In this document: in pieces, positions 27,261-36,242 of the stretch
How positions within the stretch are numbered: the first letter of the stretch is position 1
Layout of the letters: each line of letters starts with the position of its first letter
NCBI GenBank assembly: GCA_946478665.1
Contig: CAMLCZ010000013.1
Span: 1-51,866 of the forward strand
Direction of reading: 5' to 3'
From: an uncultured Bartonella sp.
GTDB taxonomy: Bacteria; Pseudomonadota; Alphaproteobacteria; Rhizobiales; Rhizobiaceae
Length of the DNA stretch: 51,866 nucleotides
The notes under the pieces: generated by a model
Seen by the model: the letters and a program-made list of their open reading frames with translations, nothing else
Told to the model about the DNA's origin: nothing
Database searches by the model: none
Position numbers and translations under genes: made by a program

Positions 27261-28994
27261 ATGAAAAAAATTCTAATTGCCAATCGTGGTGAAATTGCTT
27301 TGCGTATTGTGCGGGCCGCACGTGATTATGGTGCGCAGTCTGTTGCAATTTATTCAGACGCTGATAGCGCTGCATTATTTGTGAAACACGCTGATGAGGC
27401 CTATGCTTTAAAGGGTGACAGGGCACAAGACACATATTTGAATATTGATAAGGTCATTGATATCGCCAAACGGTCAGGTGCTGACAGTGTCCATCCTGGC
27501 TATGGGTTTTTGTCGGAAAGTGCTGAATTTGCCCAACGCGTCATGGACGAGGGGCTGACTTGGATTGGTCCTTCACCAGAGGTTATTGACCTCTTGGGAG
27601 ACAAGGTCAAAGCACGCACCGTTGCCAAAAAAGTAGGTGCGCCGTTGGTTGCTGGCAGCAATGGCATGATTGAAAGTGGCAATGACGTTATTAATTTTGC
27701 CAAAACCTATGGCTATCCTGTTGCGATTAAAGCGGCACATGGCGGCGGCGGACGCGGTATGAAGGTTGTTTGGAAAGCAGAAGAGGCCAATGAGCTGTTC
27801 GATTCTGCTGTACGCGAAGCTATCTCTGCTTTTGGCCGTGGTGAATGTTATGTTGAACAGTTTCTGGATCGGCCTCGCCATGTTGAGGCGCAATTTATTG
27901 CCGATAAGAATGGTCATGTTGTGGTTGTGGGGACAAGGGATTGTTCGTTACAAAGACGTAATCAGAAATTGGTTGAAGAAGCACCAGCACCTTTTCTATC
28001 GCAAGAAGAAAGAACATGTATTGAAGAGGCTGCTCGCAATATTTGTCGGGAAGTTGGTTATGCTGGTGTTGGAACGGTCGAATTTCTACTCGGGCGCAAT
28101 GGTGTCATTTCGTTCCTTGAAGTCAATACACGGCTTCAGGTTGAACATCCGGTTACAGAAGAGACTGCCAATATTGATCTGGTTGTCGAACAGTTCCGCA
28201 TCGCCGATGGATTGGATCTCAGTATTACCGAAACACCAGAGCCAATTGGTCACTCAATTGAATTTCGTATCAATGCAGAAGATGTCGGGCGTGGTTTTTT
28301 ACCTTGTCCGGGAAAAATTACACGGTTTATTCCTCCTTTAGGTCCTGGAGTTCGTGTTGATAGTGGTGTTCGCGAAGGCGATGACATTGCGCCGCAATAT
28401 GATTCCATGATGGCAAAGCTGATTGTGACTGGTAAAAACCGTGAGCAGGCTTTAGCGCGGGCAAACCGTGCTTTGCAGGAATTTGTCATTGAAGGGGTCG
28501 CAACGGTTCTTCCCTTTCATCAGCTCATTGTAAAAAATCCAGATTTTACTGACAAAAATAGTTTTGGTGTTCATACACGTTGGATTGAAACGGATTTTGC
28601 CGAACCATTATCAATGGCTATGCGTGGTAAAAGCGAGCTGGTGAAAATTAACCGCTATATGATTGAACTGGACGGTAAACGTGTTGAGCTTGGGCTCCCA
28701 GATAATTTTTTACAATTGCTGGGCGGTTTATCGGTCGCTGCACCACAAGAACAGGGTGAAAAACAACAGGAAACCACCGAAGGTGATTTATGTGCGCCAA
28801 TTCCAGGCGCAATAAGAACTTGGCTTGTTGAAGATGGTGCAGATGTTGATGCAGGCGCCACAGTTGCCATTATGGAGGCAATGAAAATGGAAACTGCAAT
28901 TGTTGCACCATGTTCAGGTAAAATAAAAATCATAAAGCAGGCTGGTGAAAATCAGCAGGCGGGAGACATTATCGGTCGTATTGTTGTTGCTTAA
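27261..28994 (+). CDS. Biotin carboxylase-BCCP fusion (acetyl/propionyl-CoA carboxylase alpha-like)
   Basis: 577 residues. The biotin carboxylase begins MKKILIANRGEIALRIVRAA, has HPGYGFLSE, the ATP-grasp loop AAHGGGGRGMKVV, EVNTRLQVEHPVTEE and the C-terminal INAEDVGRGFLPCPG region. A short linker leads to a biotinyl domain with EAMKMET (biotinylated Lys542). AAGGGAA precedes the ATG. It is third in the pxp operon, 17 bp after pxpBC. No carboxyltransferase of the acyl-CoA type is encoded nearby, so it is unlikely to be a stand-alone acetyl-CoA carboxylase. Linkage of accBC-like genes with pxp genes recurs in other bacteria, as far as I recall. Confidence 0.93.
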   Translation: MKKILIANRGEIALRIVRAARDYGAQSVAIYSDADSAALFVKHADEAYALKGDRAQDTYLNIDKVIDIAKRSGADSVHPGYGFLSESAEFAQRVMDEGLTWIGPSPEVIDLLGDKVKARTVAKKVGAPLVAGSNGMIESGNDVINFAKTYGYPVAIKAAHGGGGRGMKVVWKAEEANELFDSAVREAISAFGRGECYVEQFLDRPRHVEAQFIADKNGHVVVVGTRDCSLQRRNQKLVEEAPAPFLSQEERTCIEEAARNICREVGYAGVGTVEFLLGRNGVISFLEVNTRLQVEHPVTEETANIDLVVEQFRIADGLDLSITETPEPIGHSIEFRINAEDVGRGFLPCPGKITRFIPPLGPGVRVDSGVREGDDIAPQYDSMMAKLIVTGKNREQALARANRALQEFVIEGVATVLPFHQLIVKNPDFTDKNSFGVHTRWIETDFAEPLSMAMRGKSELVKINRYMIELDGKRVELGLPDNFLQLLGGLSVAAPQEQGEKQQETTEGDLCAPIPGAIRTWLVEDGADVDAGATVAIMEAMKMETAIVAPCSGKIKIIKQAGENQQAGDIIGRIVVA

Positions 28995-29081
28995 TATGCA
29001 ATGTTAAAAAAATATGATTAGCTTTTTTATAATTCTGCGGGCAAAGACCTTAAATTTTGGCGGCAAAAAACTCTAATAGCA

Positions 29082-29106
29082 ACCTGATGGCGACATGCCA
29101 TCAGGT
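29082..29106. terminator. Perfect hairpin after the pxp operon
   Basis: ACCTGATGGC (29082-29091) and GCCATCAGGT (29097-29106) form a ten-base stem with a five-base loop, about 90 bp after the carboxylase stop. It lacks a T-run, so it may be a 3'-end stabiliser or a rho-dependent end. Confidence 0.5.
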
Positions 29107-29230
29107 CAATTGCCCCTGTCGTGATGCGGTATCTTTTAGGCATGAAACGCGACTTATGGAAAAGCAAAATACTTTCAAAAAGTAATTTGCTTTTTAACTT
29201 CTAAAAAAATTACCTGCTTCAATAGAATGG

Positions 29231-29290
29231 CAGCTTTTAGCATATCAGCTTTTAGCATATCAGCTTTTAGTATGTCAGCTTTTAGTATGT
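29231..29290. repeat. Four tandem copies of a 15-bp unit
   Basis: CAGCTTTTAGCATAT occurs twice (29231-29260), then CAGCTTTTAGTATGT twice (29261-29290), followed by a decayed start of a fifth unit. The pairwise identity of neighbouring copies suggests stepwise duplication. It is not in a coding frame. Confidence 0.9.
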
Positions 29291-29500
29291 CAGCCTTTGC
29301 GCACTTATTGGCGAATGCGCGTTCTCTGCTTTAAAAATGCAATCTACCAGTATGTTGGTTGATAAAAAGCATTTGTTGATTGAAAAAAGAATGCTGCTTT
29401 CAAATGGTGAAAACAGCACTCATTCATTCTAGGAAATGACTCTTAAGCTATTCGTTTAGGAAATAGTGCTCAAGCTATTTTAGCAAAGACGTTTGAATGA

Positions 29501-31003
29501 TTATTTTGGCGTGTCGATTGATGCGCCTTTGTCTTCATCCAATATTGCATCAATGGCAATCATTTCTGGCATTTTTAAACCTGCCGTACCACGTGTCATT
29601 AACAAATATCCAAGATAAACCATGCCGATGACAAACATGATAGCAACATAAGCCCATGGCTTTGCAAAAGATGCATCGCGGAAAATTGCCAATTCAAAGA
29701 TGAGCCAGATGATTGCCAATACAAGAACTGGTGTTTCCCATTTTCCTAAAGTGAAACCTTGGCTTGCTGGCATTGTTTTGCGTTTTAAAGCATACATACC
29801 CACTGAAATGGCATAAATGATTGCTGGTAATAAGGTTGCCGCAGAAAACAGGGCGAAAAGCGCATCTGTTTCACGCGAGAAAATGACCAGAATGATTTCT
29901 CCAAGCAAAGCAACAAAAATTGTTGCATTGAGTGGTGTATGAAGCGTTGGGCTGATTTTATGCAAAACTTGCCAGCCAGGAAAGCGTTGGTCACGTGACA
30001 TTGCCCAAACAAGTCTTGTTCCGCTGAGCAGAATAACAAGGCCGCAAGAAAAAATGGAAATAACAACCAGAACAAGAAGCCCTTTACCAAGAATTGGTCC
30101 CAAAACGCGCGAAATAACATCTGCTATTGGCGTTTCGGAATGAGCAAGAGCGGCAGGATCTCCGAGCAAGGCTGTTACTGCAATGAGAAACAACATTCCT
30201 ATTATTCCCAAGCTTAAAACAGCTTGCCACATCGCTTTAGGGACGATACGTGCCGGCTCGCGTGTTTCTTCTGCAAGATTAGCAGCAGATTCAAAACCAA
30301 CAATTGTAAAGGCACCTAAAAGGGTTGCCATCATCCAAGGTCCAACCTGTGTTAGGCTACCGAATGAAAAATATCCTTCAGGTGCGATAGTTCCTTTATT
30401 AAATAACATCGAAAAATCGAGTTCATTTTTGCCATAACCAACAGCAAATAACAAAATAACCAAGCCGATCATGCCAACAAGCTGTATTGTCACGGCAACA
30501 GCATTGAAACGCTGTGTGAAGCGGGTTGAAAAAGCAATCATCAAAGCCTGTAAGACAATGACAATTGCTGTGATAATCCAACAATTTATAGGATTACCAG
30601 TATAGCCGAACATAACTGGCAAAATGGCAGATGCTATCGTGTAATCTACCGCGCAGAGAACGACGGCTAAAAAGGTAAAACTAATCCAACCAGCTATCCA
30701 GCCAAACACTGGATTGGTAATGCGGGAAGCCCATTGGTATACGTAGCCGGTAACGGGTATTCTGGCGGCCAGTGAACCGAGAATAAATGCAACCATCAAT
30801 TGTCCAATGACGACAATTGGCCATGTCCATATACCAGCAGGGCCGGCATTGGAGAGCATAGATGCATAAGCTGTGAAAATTCCTGTTGCAATTGACACAA
30901 AACCGAATGCAACCGCAAATGATTGGAACGGTGTGATGTCACGTTTTAGATGATCGTGTTCCGTGGTATGCTGATGTGCCTGTTGGCCCTTATTATCCTG
31001 CAT
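29501..31003 (-). CDS. APC-superfamily amino acid/amine permease
   Basis: 500 residues with about twelve membrane segments and a hydrophilic His-rich N-terminal tail (QQAHQHTTEHDHL). The first helix SFAVAFGFVSIATGIFTAYASML, the GPAGIWTWPIV turn and the TIVGFESAANLAEETREPARIVPKAM motif are APC amino acid-polyamine-organocation permease hallmarks. GAGGGGA precedes the ATG at 31003; the longer open frame is rejected. It is the last gene of the minus-strand glp-like operon, where a glycerol facilitator or glycerol-phosphate transporter would be expected. The operon's substrate may therefore be an amino alcohol or amino acid derivative rather than glycerol. Confidence 0.9.
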   Translation of the reverse strand: MQDNKGQQAHQHTTEHDHLKRDITPFQSFAVAFGFVSIATGIFTAYASMLSNAGPAGIWTWPIVVIGQLMVAFILGSLAARIPVTGYVYQWASRITNPVFGWIAGWISFTFLAVVLCAVDYTIASAILPVMFGYTGNPINCWIITAIVIVLQALMIAFSTRFTQRFNAVAVTIQLVGMIGLVILLFAVGYGKNELDFSMLFNKGTIAPEGYFSFGSLTQVGPWMMATLLGAFTIVGFESAANLAEETREPARIVPKAMWQAVLSLGIIGMLFLIAVTALLGDPAALAHSETPIADVISRVLGPILGKGLLVLVVISIFSCGLVILLSGTRLVWAMSRDQRFPGWQVLHKISPTLHTPLNATIFVALLGEIILVIFSRETDALFALFSAATLLPAIIYAISVGMYALKRKTMPASQGFTLGKWETPVLVLAIIWLIFELAIFRDASFAKPWAYVAIMFVIGMVYLGYLLMTRGTAGLKMPEMIAIDAILDEDKGASIDTPK

Positions 31004-31086
31004 TTTGGTCCCCTCGATATAAGTGCAGTCAAATACTATACTGTTTCTGCACTTATATGTTTTTGAAGGAAAACGCAACCAATGGT

Positions 31087-32490
31087 TTAGTGATTTACAT
31101 CATGCCACTTGCAAGAGCGTTGAATTGCCGTGTCAAAAAGCAAGTGATCCTGATTGCTGACAGAGCCATCTGGTTTATAAATAGCTGGTCTTTCACGAAT
31201 ACCTTCAATGGTAACACCACAAAGTTCTGCCAAACCAAAAGCGGTAAGTTCATGCATTTGCGGCACAATAATTGTTCTTCCGCTTGCCGATGCTAAGAAT
31301 TGGGCAAAATAGGCATTTTGCGACAATCCACCATCAATCGAAATCGTATTGTTCAAAGGCACAATTTCTGACGTGTTTTCAATAAGCTTGGTGGTTAATA
31401 AGGCAATGCCTTCCAAAATAGCGCGAACCATATCGCGTTTGTCTGTCGCATGAACCATGCCTATGAATGAGCAGGCTGCCTGTCTATCCCAATAGGGGGC
31501 GGCAAGGCCGGATATAGCAGGCACAAAGCTTAAACCACGGCTGATGGCCGATGGGCCTGAGAAGCCAGCAAGTTCGGACATATCAGTAAAGAGCCCGATT
31601 TTTCTTGCCCATTCCAAGGCAGCACCTGCATCATAAACGCCACCTTCAACTGCAAAGAAGGCTTTGTCATTGTTTTTTTGCCAAGCAACGGTTGGTAAAA
31701 GTTTGCCTGTTTCAGGCCGTTCACAGCCTGTTAAAGCTAATAGAAATGCCCCAGTACCAAATGTAATTTTGCAATCGCCCGGCTTACGGCAATTATGCCC
31801 GTAAAGTGCCGCTTGCTGGTCAACGATTGAAACTTGTAAGGGGTTGCCATCTATCATGCCAAAACCAGCATCAACCGGATGTATTTCAGGCAAACATTTA
31901 ATCGGAACATTGTGAAGTTCACATAGTTCCTCACTCCATGACAATGTTTGCAAATCCATTAGGCCAGTACGGGAAGCGGTTGCACAATCGGTTGCAAAAT
32001 TATCGCACAGACGATCGAGGAAAAAAGCATCGGTTGTGCCAAGTCTTAGCCGACCAGCTTTATATGCGGCTTTAACATCGCTATTGTTCTTCAAAAGCCA
32101 CGCAAGTTTGCTTGCAGAAAAATAGGGATCTAAAGGCAAACCACAAATACGTTTTGAAATTGCTTCAGCATCGGCTGGAAGTGTCAGAAGGTCAGCCGAG
32201 GTTCGAGAATCTTGCCAGACAATGACAGGGCTTAATGGTTCTTTGGTTTTTGCGTCCCATGCTAGACAGCTTTCGCCTTGATTGGCAAGGGCTACAGCAT
32301 CAACAGGGCCGGCCTTTGCCAAAACAGTGCGGATATTGGCTATAAGTTCTTCCCCATCATGTTCAACATGACCGGGATGGGGATGAAACTGTTTATGACG
32401 GATTGCCGCTGCAACATGCCACGCACCGCCATCATCGACAACGAGACAACGCGTTGATGTTGTGCCTTGATCTATAGAAGCAATTCTCAT
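31087..32490 (-). CDS. FGGY-family carbohydrate kinase, glycerol-kinase-like
   Basis: 467 residues, somewhat shorter than GlpK (about 500). The N-terminal phosphate loop IDQGTTSTRCLVVD, ANQGESCLAWD, VIVWQDSRTS, FGTGAFLLAL and the C-terminal ISIDGGLSQNAYFAQFLAS and ELTAFGLAELCG motifs place it in FGGY. GlpK's QQQAA-like element is here VDQQAALYGH. The start overlaps the end of the upstream flavoprotein gene by four bases (ATGA), so translation is coupled. GAGGA lies upstream. It probably phosphorylates glycerol or a related polyol; substrate not certain. Confidence 0.9.
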   Translation of the reverse strand: MRIASIDQGTTSTRCLVVDDGGAWHVAAAIRHKQFHPHPGHVEHDGEELIANIRTVLAKAGPVDAVALANQGESCLAWDAKTKEPLSPVIVWQDSRTSADLLTLPADAEAISKRICGLPLDPYFSASKLAWLLKNNSDVKAAYKAGRLRLGTTDAFFLDRLCDNFATDCATASRTGLMDLQTLSWSEELCELHNVPIKCLPEIHPVDAGFGMIDGNPLQVSIVDQQAALYGHNCRKPGDCKITFGTGAFLLALTGCERPETGKLLPTVAWQKNNDKAFFAVEGGVYDAGAALEWARKIGLFTDMSELAGFSGPSAISRGLSFVPAISGLAAPYWDRQAACSFIGMVHATDKRDMVRAILEGIALLTTKLIENTSEIVPLNNTISIDGGLSQNAYFAQFLASASGRTIIVPQMHELTAFGLAELCGVTIEGIRERPAIYKPDGSVSNQDHLLFDTAIQRSCKWHDVNH

Positions 32491-33728
32491 CCTTCATCCT
32501 CCTCAAAGTTTAGTTTGATATGAGATGCTTTCATAGCTTGATGAGCAATAGGAATCAATATTCGTCTTTCAGGTAACCAACGTGCCGTTTTGCTCCATAC
32601 AGTGTTGCCATCAAGAATAACGGATAGTTTACCTTTGACGCGATGAGTAAAACGCAATTGAAAGACAGCGTTTTGTTTGAGTGTTTCATTGCGACGTAAC
32701 ACAGATGGAACAACAAGTTTGATTGGCTTATTAAACTCTACTTGAATTAATTGGTCTGTACTAGGTTCTTTTCCCAGATCTTGCGCGACATTTGCACCAA
32801 CTGTTTGTCCTTCGCGATAGGCAAAACCACCTGTTTCCACACCACGCAATACATTGCCAGCAGCATAATAAAGAGGATTGAGACAGCGTCCCTGTTGGTC
32901 AATAACAGGTCCTTTAGAACCTTCTGTAATGCCCATTGAAGATCTTAAAAACAAGGATGACTCGGGGCGAAATTCGCCAGTAAAAAGCACACCATCACAA
33001 TCAAACCGTTTTTCAATACCAGCAATATTGGCAACAACCGTGTTAACGCGCGGTTTGCCGATAATATCGGAAATTTCTGCATTGTGATAAACAGGTATTC
33101 CCATGATGCGTGGGAATAAACCACAAATTGCCCATGCGGTTGTATAAGGAGAACGTTCAAGAACAGCGACTGGACGTGCGCCGTGCGAAATACACGTTAA
33201 CATGGCCGAAAAAGCAATAAGTTCGGTTCCGACAATCACCGGTTTTTTAAACGGCATTTGGTTATGAAATGCGACATAGGATTGCAGACTACCAGTGTTG
33301 AGGATACCAATGGGGCGATCGCCGGTTACCATTCGTGCCGAACGGGGTGTTTCACGGTTTCCGGTTGCAACAATAATGCGTTTTGCAGAAAAGGTTTTTA
33401 GCCCTTCATGGCAACTGACCTGTAATGTTGCATCATCGCCAAGAGAAACAACAGAATGCCCAAACCGTATATCCACACCCACTTTTAGGGCTTCTTCAGT
33501 TAGTCTTTTGCCATAGCTTGCACCAATATAGATGCGTTTAAATTCAAGCATACCAAAAGGCGAGTGGCTACAATGGCGCGTGGCACCTCCAAGTGCATTA
33601 TCCCGTTCAAGAATGATGACATGTTTCACACCGCATTTTTTCAATTCCAGTGCGGCGGCGACCCCAGCAGGACCTCCCCCAATAATGATGACATCAGCAG
33701 AGGTTGTATTATTTTCTGTCATAGTCAT
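32487..33728 (-). CDS. FAD/NAD(P)-dependent oxidoreductase (pyridine nucleotide-disulfide type)
   Basis: 413 residues. The N-terminal FAD motif ADVIIIGGGPAGVAAALELKK, the ATGNRETP element and a central NAD-binding region (PVIVGTELIAFSAMLTCISHGARPVAVLERS) are seen, then YYAAGNVLRGVETGGFAYREG. The C-terminal 90 residues are unlike standard reductases. Proteins of this type accompany GlpA-like dehydrogenases with a [2Fe-2S] tail, as subunits of multi-component glycerol-phosphate or opine oxidases. The gene begins ten bases after the stop of the GlpA-like gene and overlaps the kinase gene by four bases. Confidence 0.88.
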   Translation of the reverse strand: MTMTENNTTSADVIIIGGGPAGVAAALELKKCGVKHVIILERDNALGGATRHCSHSPFGMLEFKRIYIGASYGKRLTEEALKVGVDIRFGHSVVSLGDDATLQVSCHEGLKTFSAKRIIVATGNRETPRSARMVTGDRPIGILNTGSLQSYVAFHNQMPFKKPVIVGTELIAFSAMLTCISHGARPVAVLERSPYTTAWAICGLFPRIMGIPVYHNAEISDIIGKPRVNTVVANIAGIEKRFDCDGVLFTGEFRPESSLFLRSSMGITEGSKGPVIDQQGRCLNPLYYAAGNVLRGVETGGFAYREGQTVGANVAQDLGKEPSTDQLIQVEFNKPIKLVVPSVLRRNETLKQNAVFQLRFTHRVKGKLSVILDGNTVWSKTARWLPERRILIPIAHQAMKASHIKLNFEEDEG

Positions 33729-33738
33729 GATTGCAGTC

Positions 33739-35154
33739 TCACTTATCAGTCTTTCCGGTATTTACTGTAAGAGCGGCGGCAAATCTGTCGCCAATAATTT
33801 GCGCCACTTCAGAGTTACAATAAAAACTCTGGCATCGTCCCATACAGGCACGGGTACGCCGTTTTAAGCCGCCAAAATCACCGGGAGGTACGGGTGTATC
33901 AAAAGTTGCTTCAATTTCACGTCTTGTCACCATTTCACAATGACAGACAATTTCCCCATGATCGTCACGTTGCCAGTCGCGCTCATAGATTTCAGTCAGA
34001 TTAGGCATTTTTATTGTTGGCGCAGGCACGGGCTTTTCACTAAAGCCGGCAAAAGACATGAGGAGTTTTACTGCATGCTGTGCCAATCCCAATGATGCAC
34101 TAAGACCAGTTGAACGGATACCGCCCAATGTTACACAGTGCCGATCTGGTCTTGCAAAAACACGGTAGGCTTTGTCATCACTTCCTGGACGTAAGCCCGC
34201 ATAAACTGCGGTAATATCTATATTTGCCAATGCAGGAACAATTTCTGTGCCTTTGGCTTTCAACATTTCCAATGTATCATGAACAACGGTGGCGCGTGTT
34301 CTATCTTCTTGCTCTTCTGCGGTTGGTCCAACAAGAACATTGCCAAAAGCCGTTGGGCAAACGACTATACCTTTGGTAATTTCATTGGGTACGGGCAGAA
34401 TAATGCAGTTAACATATTGGGTTGCGGCTTTATCCAGAACGATGAACTGTCCTTTTCTTGGCTTAATGGTAAATTCTCGTTCAAAGCCTAACCGTTCGTC
34501 GACAATATCACCGAATAAACCTGCCGCGTTTATAACTGCACGGCTATAATAAGTGCCGTTATTCGTCTGTAACTGCCAAATGCCGTCTTCAAACGTGCCT
34601 TTAACAAGTTCGGTATTGCGTAAAAAAGTTGCACCAATTTTGACAGCCTGAGTTAGATAGGCCAAGGGGGCAGTCCAAGGATCTATTATATCTTCATGTT
34701 TGACATGCAGGGCACCACAGAGCTTATCGGAAAGATGTGGTGCTATCTGTCTGGCTTGTTTGGCATTAAGCACTTCCAATTCGGTAACACCATTATCAAT
34801 ACCTTTCTGGTAAAGATAAGGGAGTTTGTCGGCTTCATCCTTGTTCCATGCGCAAACAAGTGCAGATGTTTTGACAACAGAAAGACCAAGGCTTTCCTTG
34901 ATATCCAAATATTCTTGCCGTCCTTTTTGAACCAGTTCCAGTTCAAGACTTTTTGCTGGCGCATCAAACCCTGTGTGAAGAATGGCACTATTGGCTTTTG
35001 ACGCACCAGATAAAATATCCGAGCCTTTTTCCATTAAGACTGTGCGCATACCGGCCAACGCCATTTTGCGTGCCACAGCACATCCAACGATTCCACCACC
35101 AATAATAACAACATCGACCGCATGGGCGCGCGTTTCAAAATCATAAGGGGACAT
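33739..35154 (-). CDS. GlpA-like FAD-dependent glycerol-3-phosphate dehydrogenase with [2Fe-2S] domain
   Basis: 471 residues. The DAO-fold FAD domain starts VDVVIIGGGIVGCAVARKMALAG and continues LMEKGSDILSGASKANSAILHTGFDA, typical of GlpA/L-2-hydroxyglutarate-type oxidases. The C-terminus carries CHCEMVTRREIEATF then RRTRACMGRCQSFYC, a BFD-like cysteine set for one [2Fe-2S] cluster as in GlpA. AAGGAGG eight bases before the ATG makes a strong start. It is the first gene of the operon followed by a second flavoprotein, a kinase and a permease, and is divergent from a DeoR regulator. Electrons probably go to the second flavoprotein or quinone. Confidence 0.9.
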   Translation of the reverse strand: MSPYDFETRAHAVDVVIIGGGIVGCAVARKMALAGMRTVLMEKGSDILSGASKANSAILHTGFDAPAKSLELELVQKGRQEYLDIKESLGLSVVKTSALVCAWNKDEADKLPYLYQKGIDNGVTELEVLNAKQARQIAPHLSDKLCGALHVKHEDIIDPWTAPLAYLTQAVKIGATFLRNTELVKGTFEDGIWQLQTNNGTYYSRAVINAAGLFGDIVDERLGFEREFTIKPRKGQFIVLDKAATQYVNCIILPVPNEITKGIVVCPTAFGNVLVGPTAEEQEDRTRATVVHDTLEMLKAKGTEIVPALANIDITAVYAGLRPGSDDKAYRVFARPDRHCVTLGGIRSTGLSASLGLAQHAVKLLMSFAGFSEKPVPAPTIKMPNLTEIYERDWQRDDHGEIVCHCEMVTRREIEATFDTPVPPGDFGGLKRRTRACMGRCQSFYCNSEVAQIIGDRFAAALTVNTGKTDK

Positions 35155-35178
35155 GAGATAAAACCTCCTTATAAAAAT

Positions 35179-35230
35179 TACCGTTCGGTCAATTGCATGA
35201 CTATTCGGAATATAATATGACTGATCGGTA
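35179..35230. promoter_or_regulatory. Long inverted repeat in the glp-like/DeoR divergent promoter
   Basis: TACCGTTCGGTCA (35179-35191) and TGACTGATCGGTA (35218-35230) are complementary at 11 of 13 positions with a 26-bp spacer. The spacer contains TATAAT at 35211-35216. The position suits an operator for the DeoR protein acting on both promoters. Confidence 0.55.
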
Positions 35231-35401
35231 CATAGTTTTTTTATGCAAGTAAACCCTCATAGAGCATAAAACCGTATTAAACTTAATATTGATACAAAAA
35301 TTTTATTCGCTTTATGGTTGTAGGGCTTGATATGGGGTTGCGACACAGATAATCACGTTTTATGTGCAAGAGTGATAAATAAGATTGAAGGATTAGAAGA
35401 C

Positions 35402-36166
35402 TTGGAGCGTAACCAAAGGCACGAAAAAATTGTTGTGCTTGTAAGAGCTGCTAATGAAATTAGTGTTGATGAATTAGCAGAGAAATTGGGTGTTTCTAAA
35501 GAAACTATCCGGCGTGATTTGACGTTTCTTGACCAACAGGGACTTATCAAAAAATTCCATGGCGGAGCGCGTTCGGAATTAACGCCATTCAAGGGTGTTG
35601 AAGGTTCGTTTGCCTCGCGCATGACTGAGAATGTCGAAGCGAAACGCACTCTTTGTCGTTTAGCTGCGCGGCTTTTTAAAAGTGGTGACACACTGTTTGT
35701 TGATACTGGAAGTACAACGGCAATGTTTGCTGAAGCAATTGCCGATCTTTCAAGGCTAATTATCATCACCAATTCCAATACAGTTGCCAAGATCGTCAGT
35801 TCCAACCCAAATCATGAAGTTTTTGTCTTAGGCGGCAACTACAATCGGGATAATGATGAAAATGTTGGTATGCTGGCGATTGAACAGATTAAAAAATTCC
35901 ATGCCCGTTATGCCGTTTTGACAGCTGGAGCAGTCAGCAACAATATTGTGAGTGATTTTGATTTGCAGGAAGCAGAAATTGCACGTGCGATGATAAAACA
36001 ATCAGAACAAACCGTTATTTTGGCAGATCATTCAAAGTTTTCCAAACAGGGTACATTTACAGTCGCAACGATGCGCGATGTTGATTATCTGGTAACAGAT
36101 CGTAAACCCGACGAAGAGTCACATAGTGTGTATGGGGATTTGCCAACCAAGGTTTTATTTGCTTAA
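35402..36166 (+). CDS. DeoR/GlpR-family transcriptional regulator
   Basis: About 254 residues, the usual DeoR length, if translation begins at the TTG at 35402 (then ERNQRHEKIVVLV). GAAGGA lies nine bases upstream. A GTG at 35372 and a TTG at 35327 are in frame but less well placed. The HTH is ISVDELAEKLGVSKETIRRDLTFLDQQG and the DeoR C-terminal sugar-phosphate sensor domain has FVDTGSTTAMFAEAI and TNSNTVAKIVSSNP, then AVLTAGAVSNNIVSDFDLQEAEIARAM. It is divergent from the GlpA-like operon and likely represses it until a phosphorylated substrate binds. Confidence 0.92.
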   Translation: MERNQRHEKIVVLVRAANEISVDELAEKLGVSKETIRRDLTFLDQQGLIKKFHGGARSELTPFKGVEGSFASRMTENVEAKRTLCRLAARLFKSGDTLFVDTGSTTAMFAEAIADLSRLIIITNSNTVAKIVSSNPNHEVFVLGGNYNRDNDENVGMLAIEQIKKFHARYAVLTAGAVSNNIVSDFDLQEAEIARAMIKQSEQTVILADHSKFSKQGTFTVATMRDVDYLVTDRKPDEESHSVYGDLPTKVLFA

Positions 36167-36242
36167 AAGTTTGCGACTAAATCGCAGGGTTTGCGAATAT
36201 GTCGCCAGCATTTAAGCCAATGGATAGATAAAGGTTTGTTAT

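Larger units (their letters stand above)
28995..29500. other. Intergenic region with a hairpin and tandem repeats
   Basis: About 500 bp between converging operons. It holds a perfect 10-bp hairpin at 29082-29106 and a 15-bp tandem array at 29231-29290 (listed separately). An imperfect duplication of a segment beginning TAGGAAAT and ending AAGCTATT lies at about 29430-29475. No gene is visible. Confidence 0.6.

Noticed and set aside
28655..28933. Minus-strand Ser/Ala-rich frame opposite the biotin carboxylase
   Set aside because: Shadow of the BCCP linker region; composition is typical of antisense reading of Ala/Glu-rich codons.
35353..35805. 150-codon minus-strand frame opposite the DeoR gene
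   Set aside because: Antisense shadow; the DeoR reading has clear domain motifs on the plus strand.
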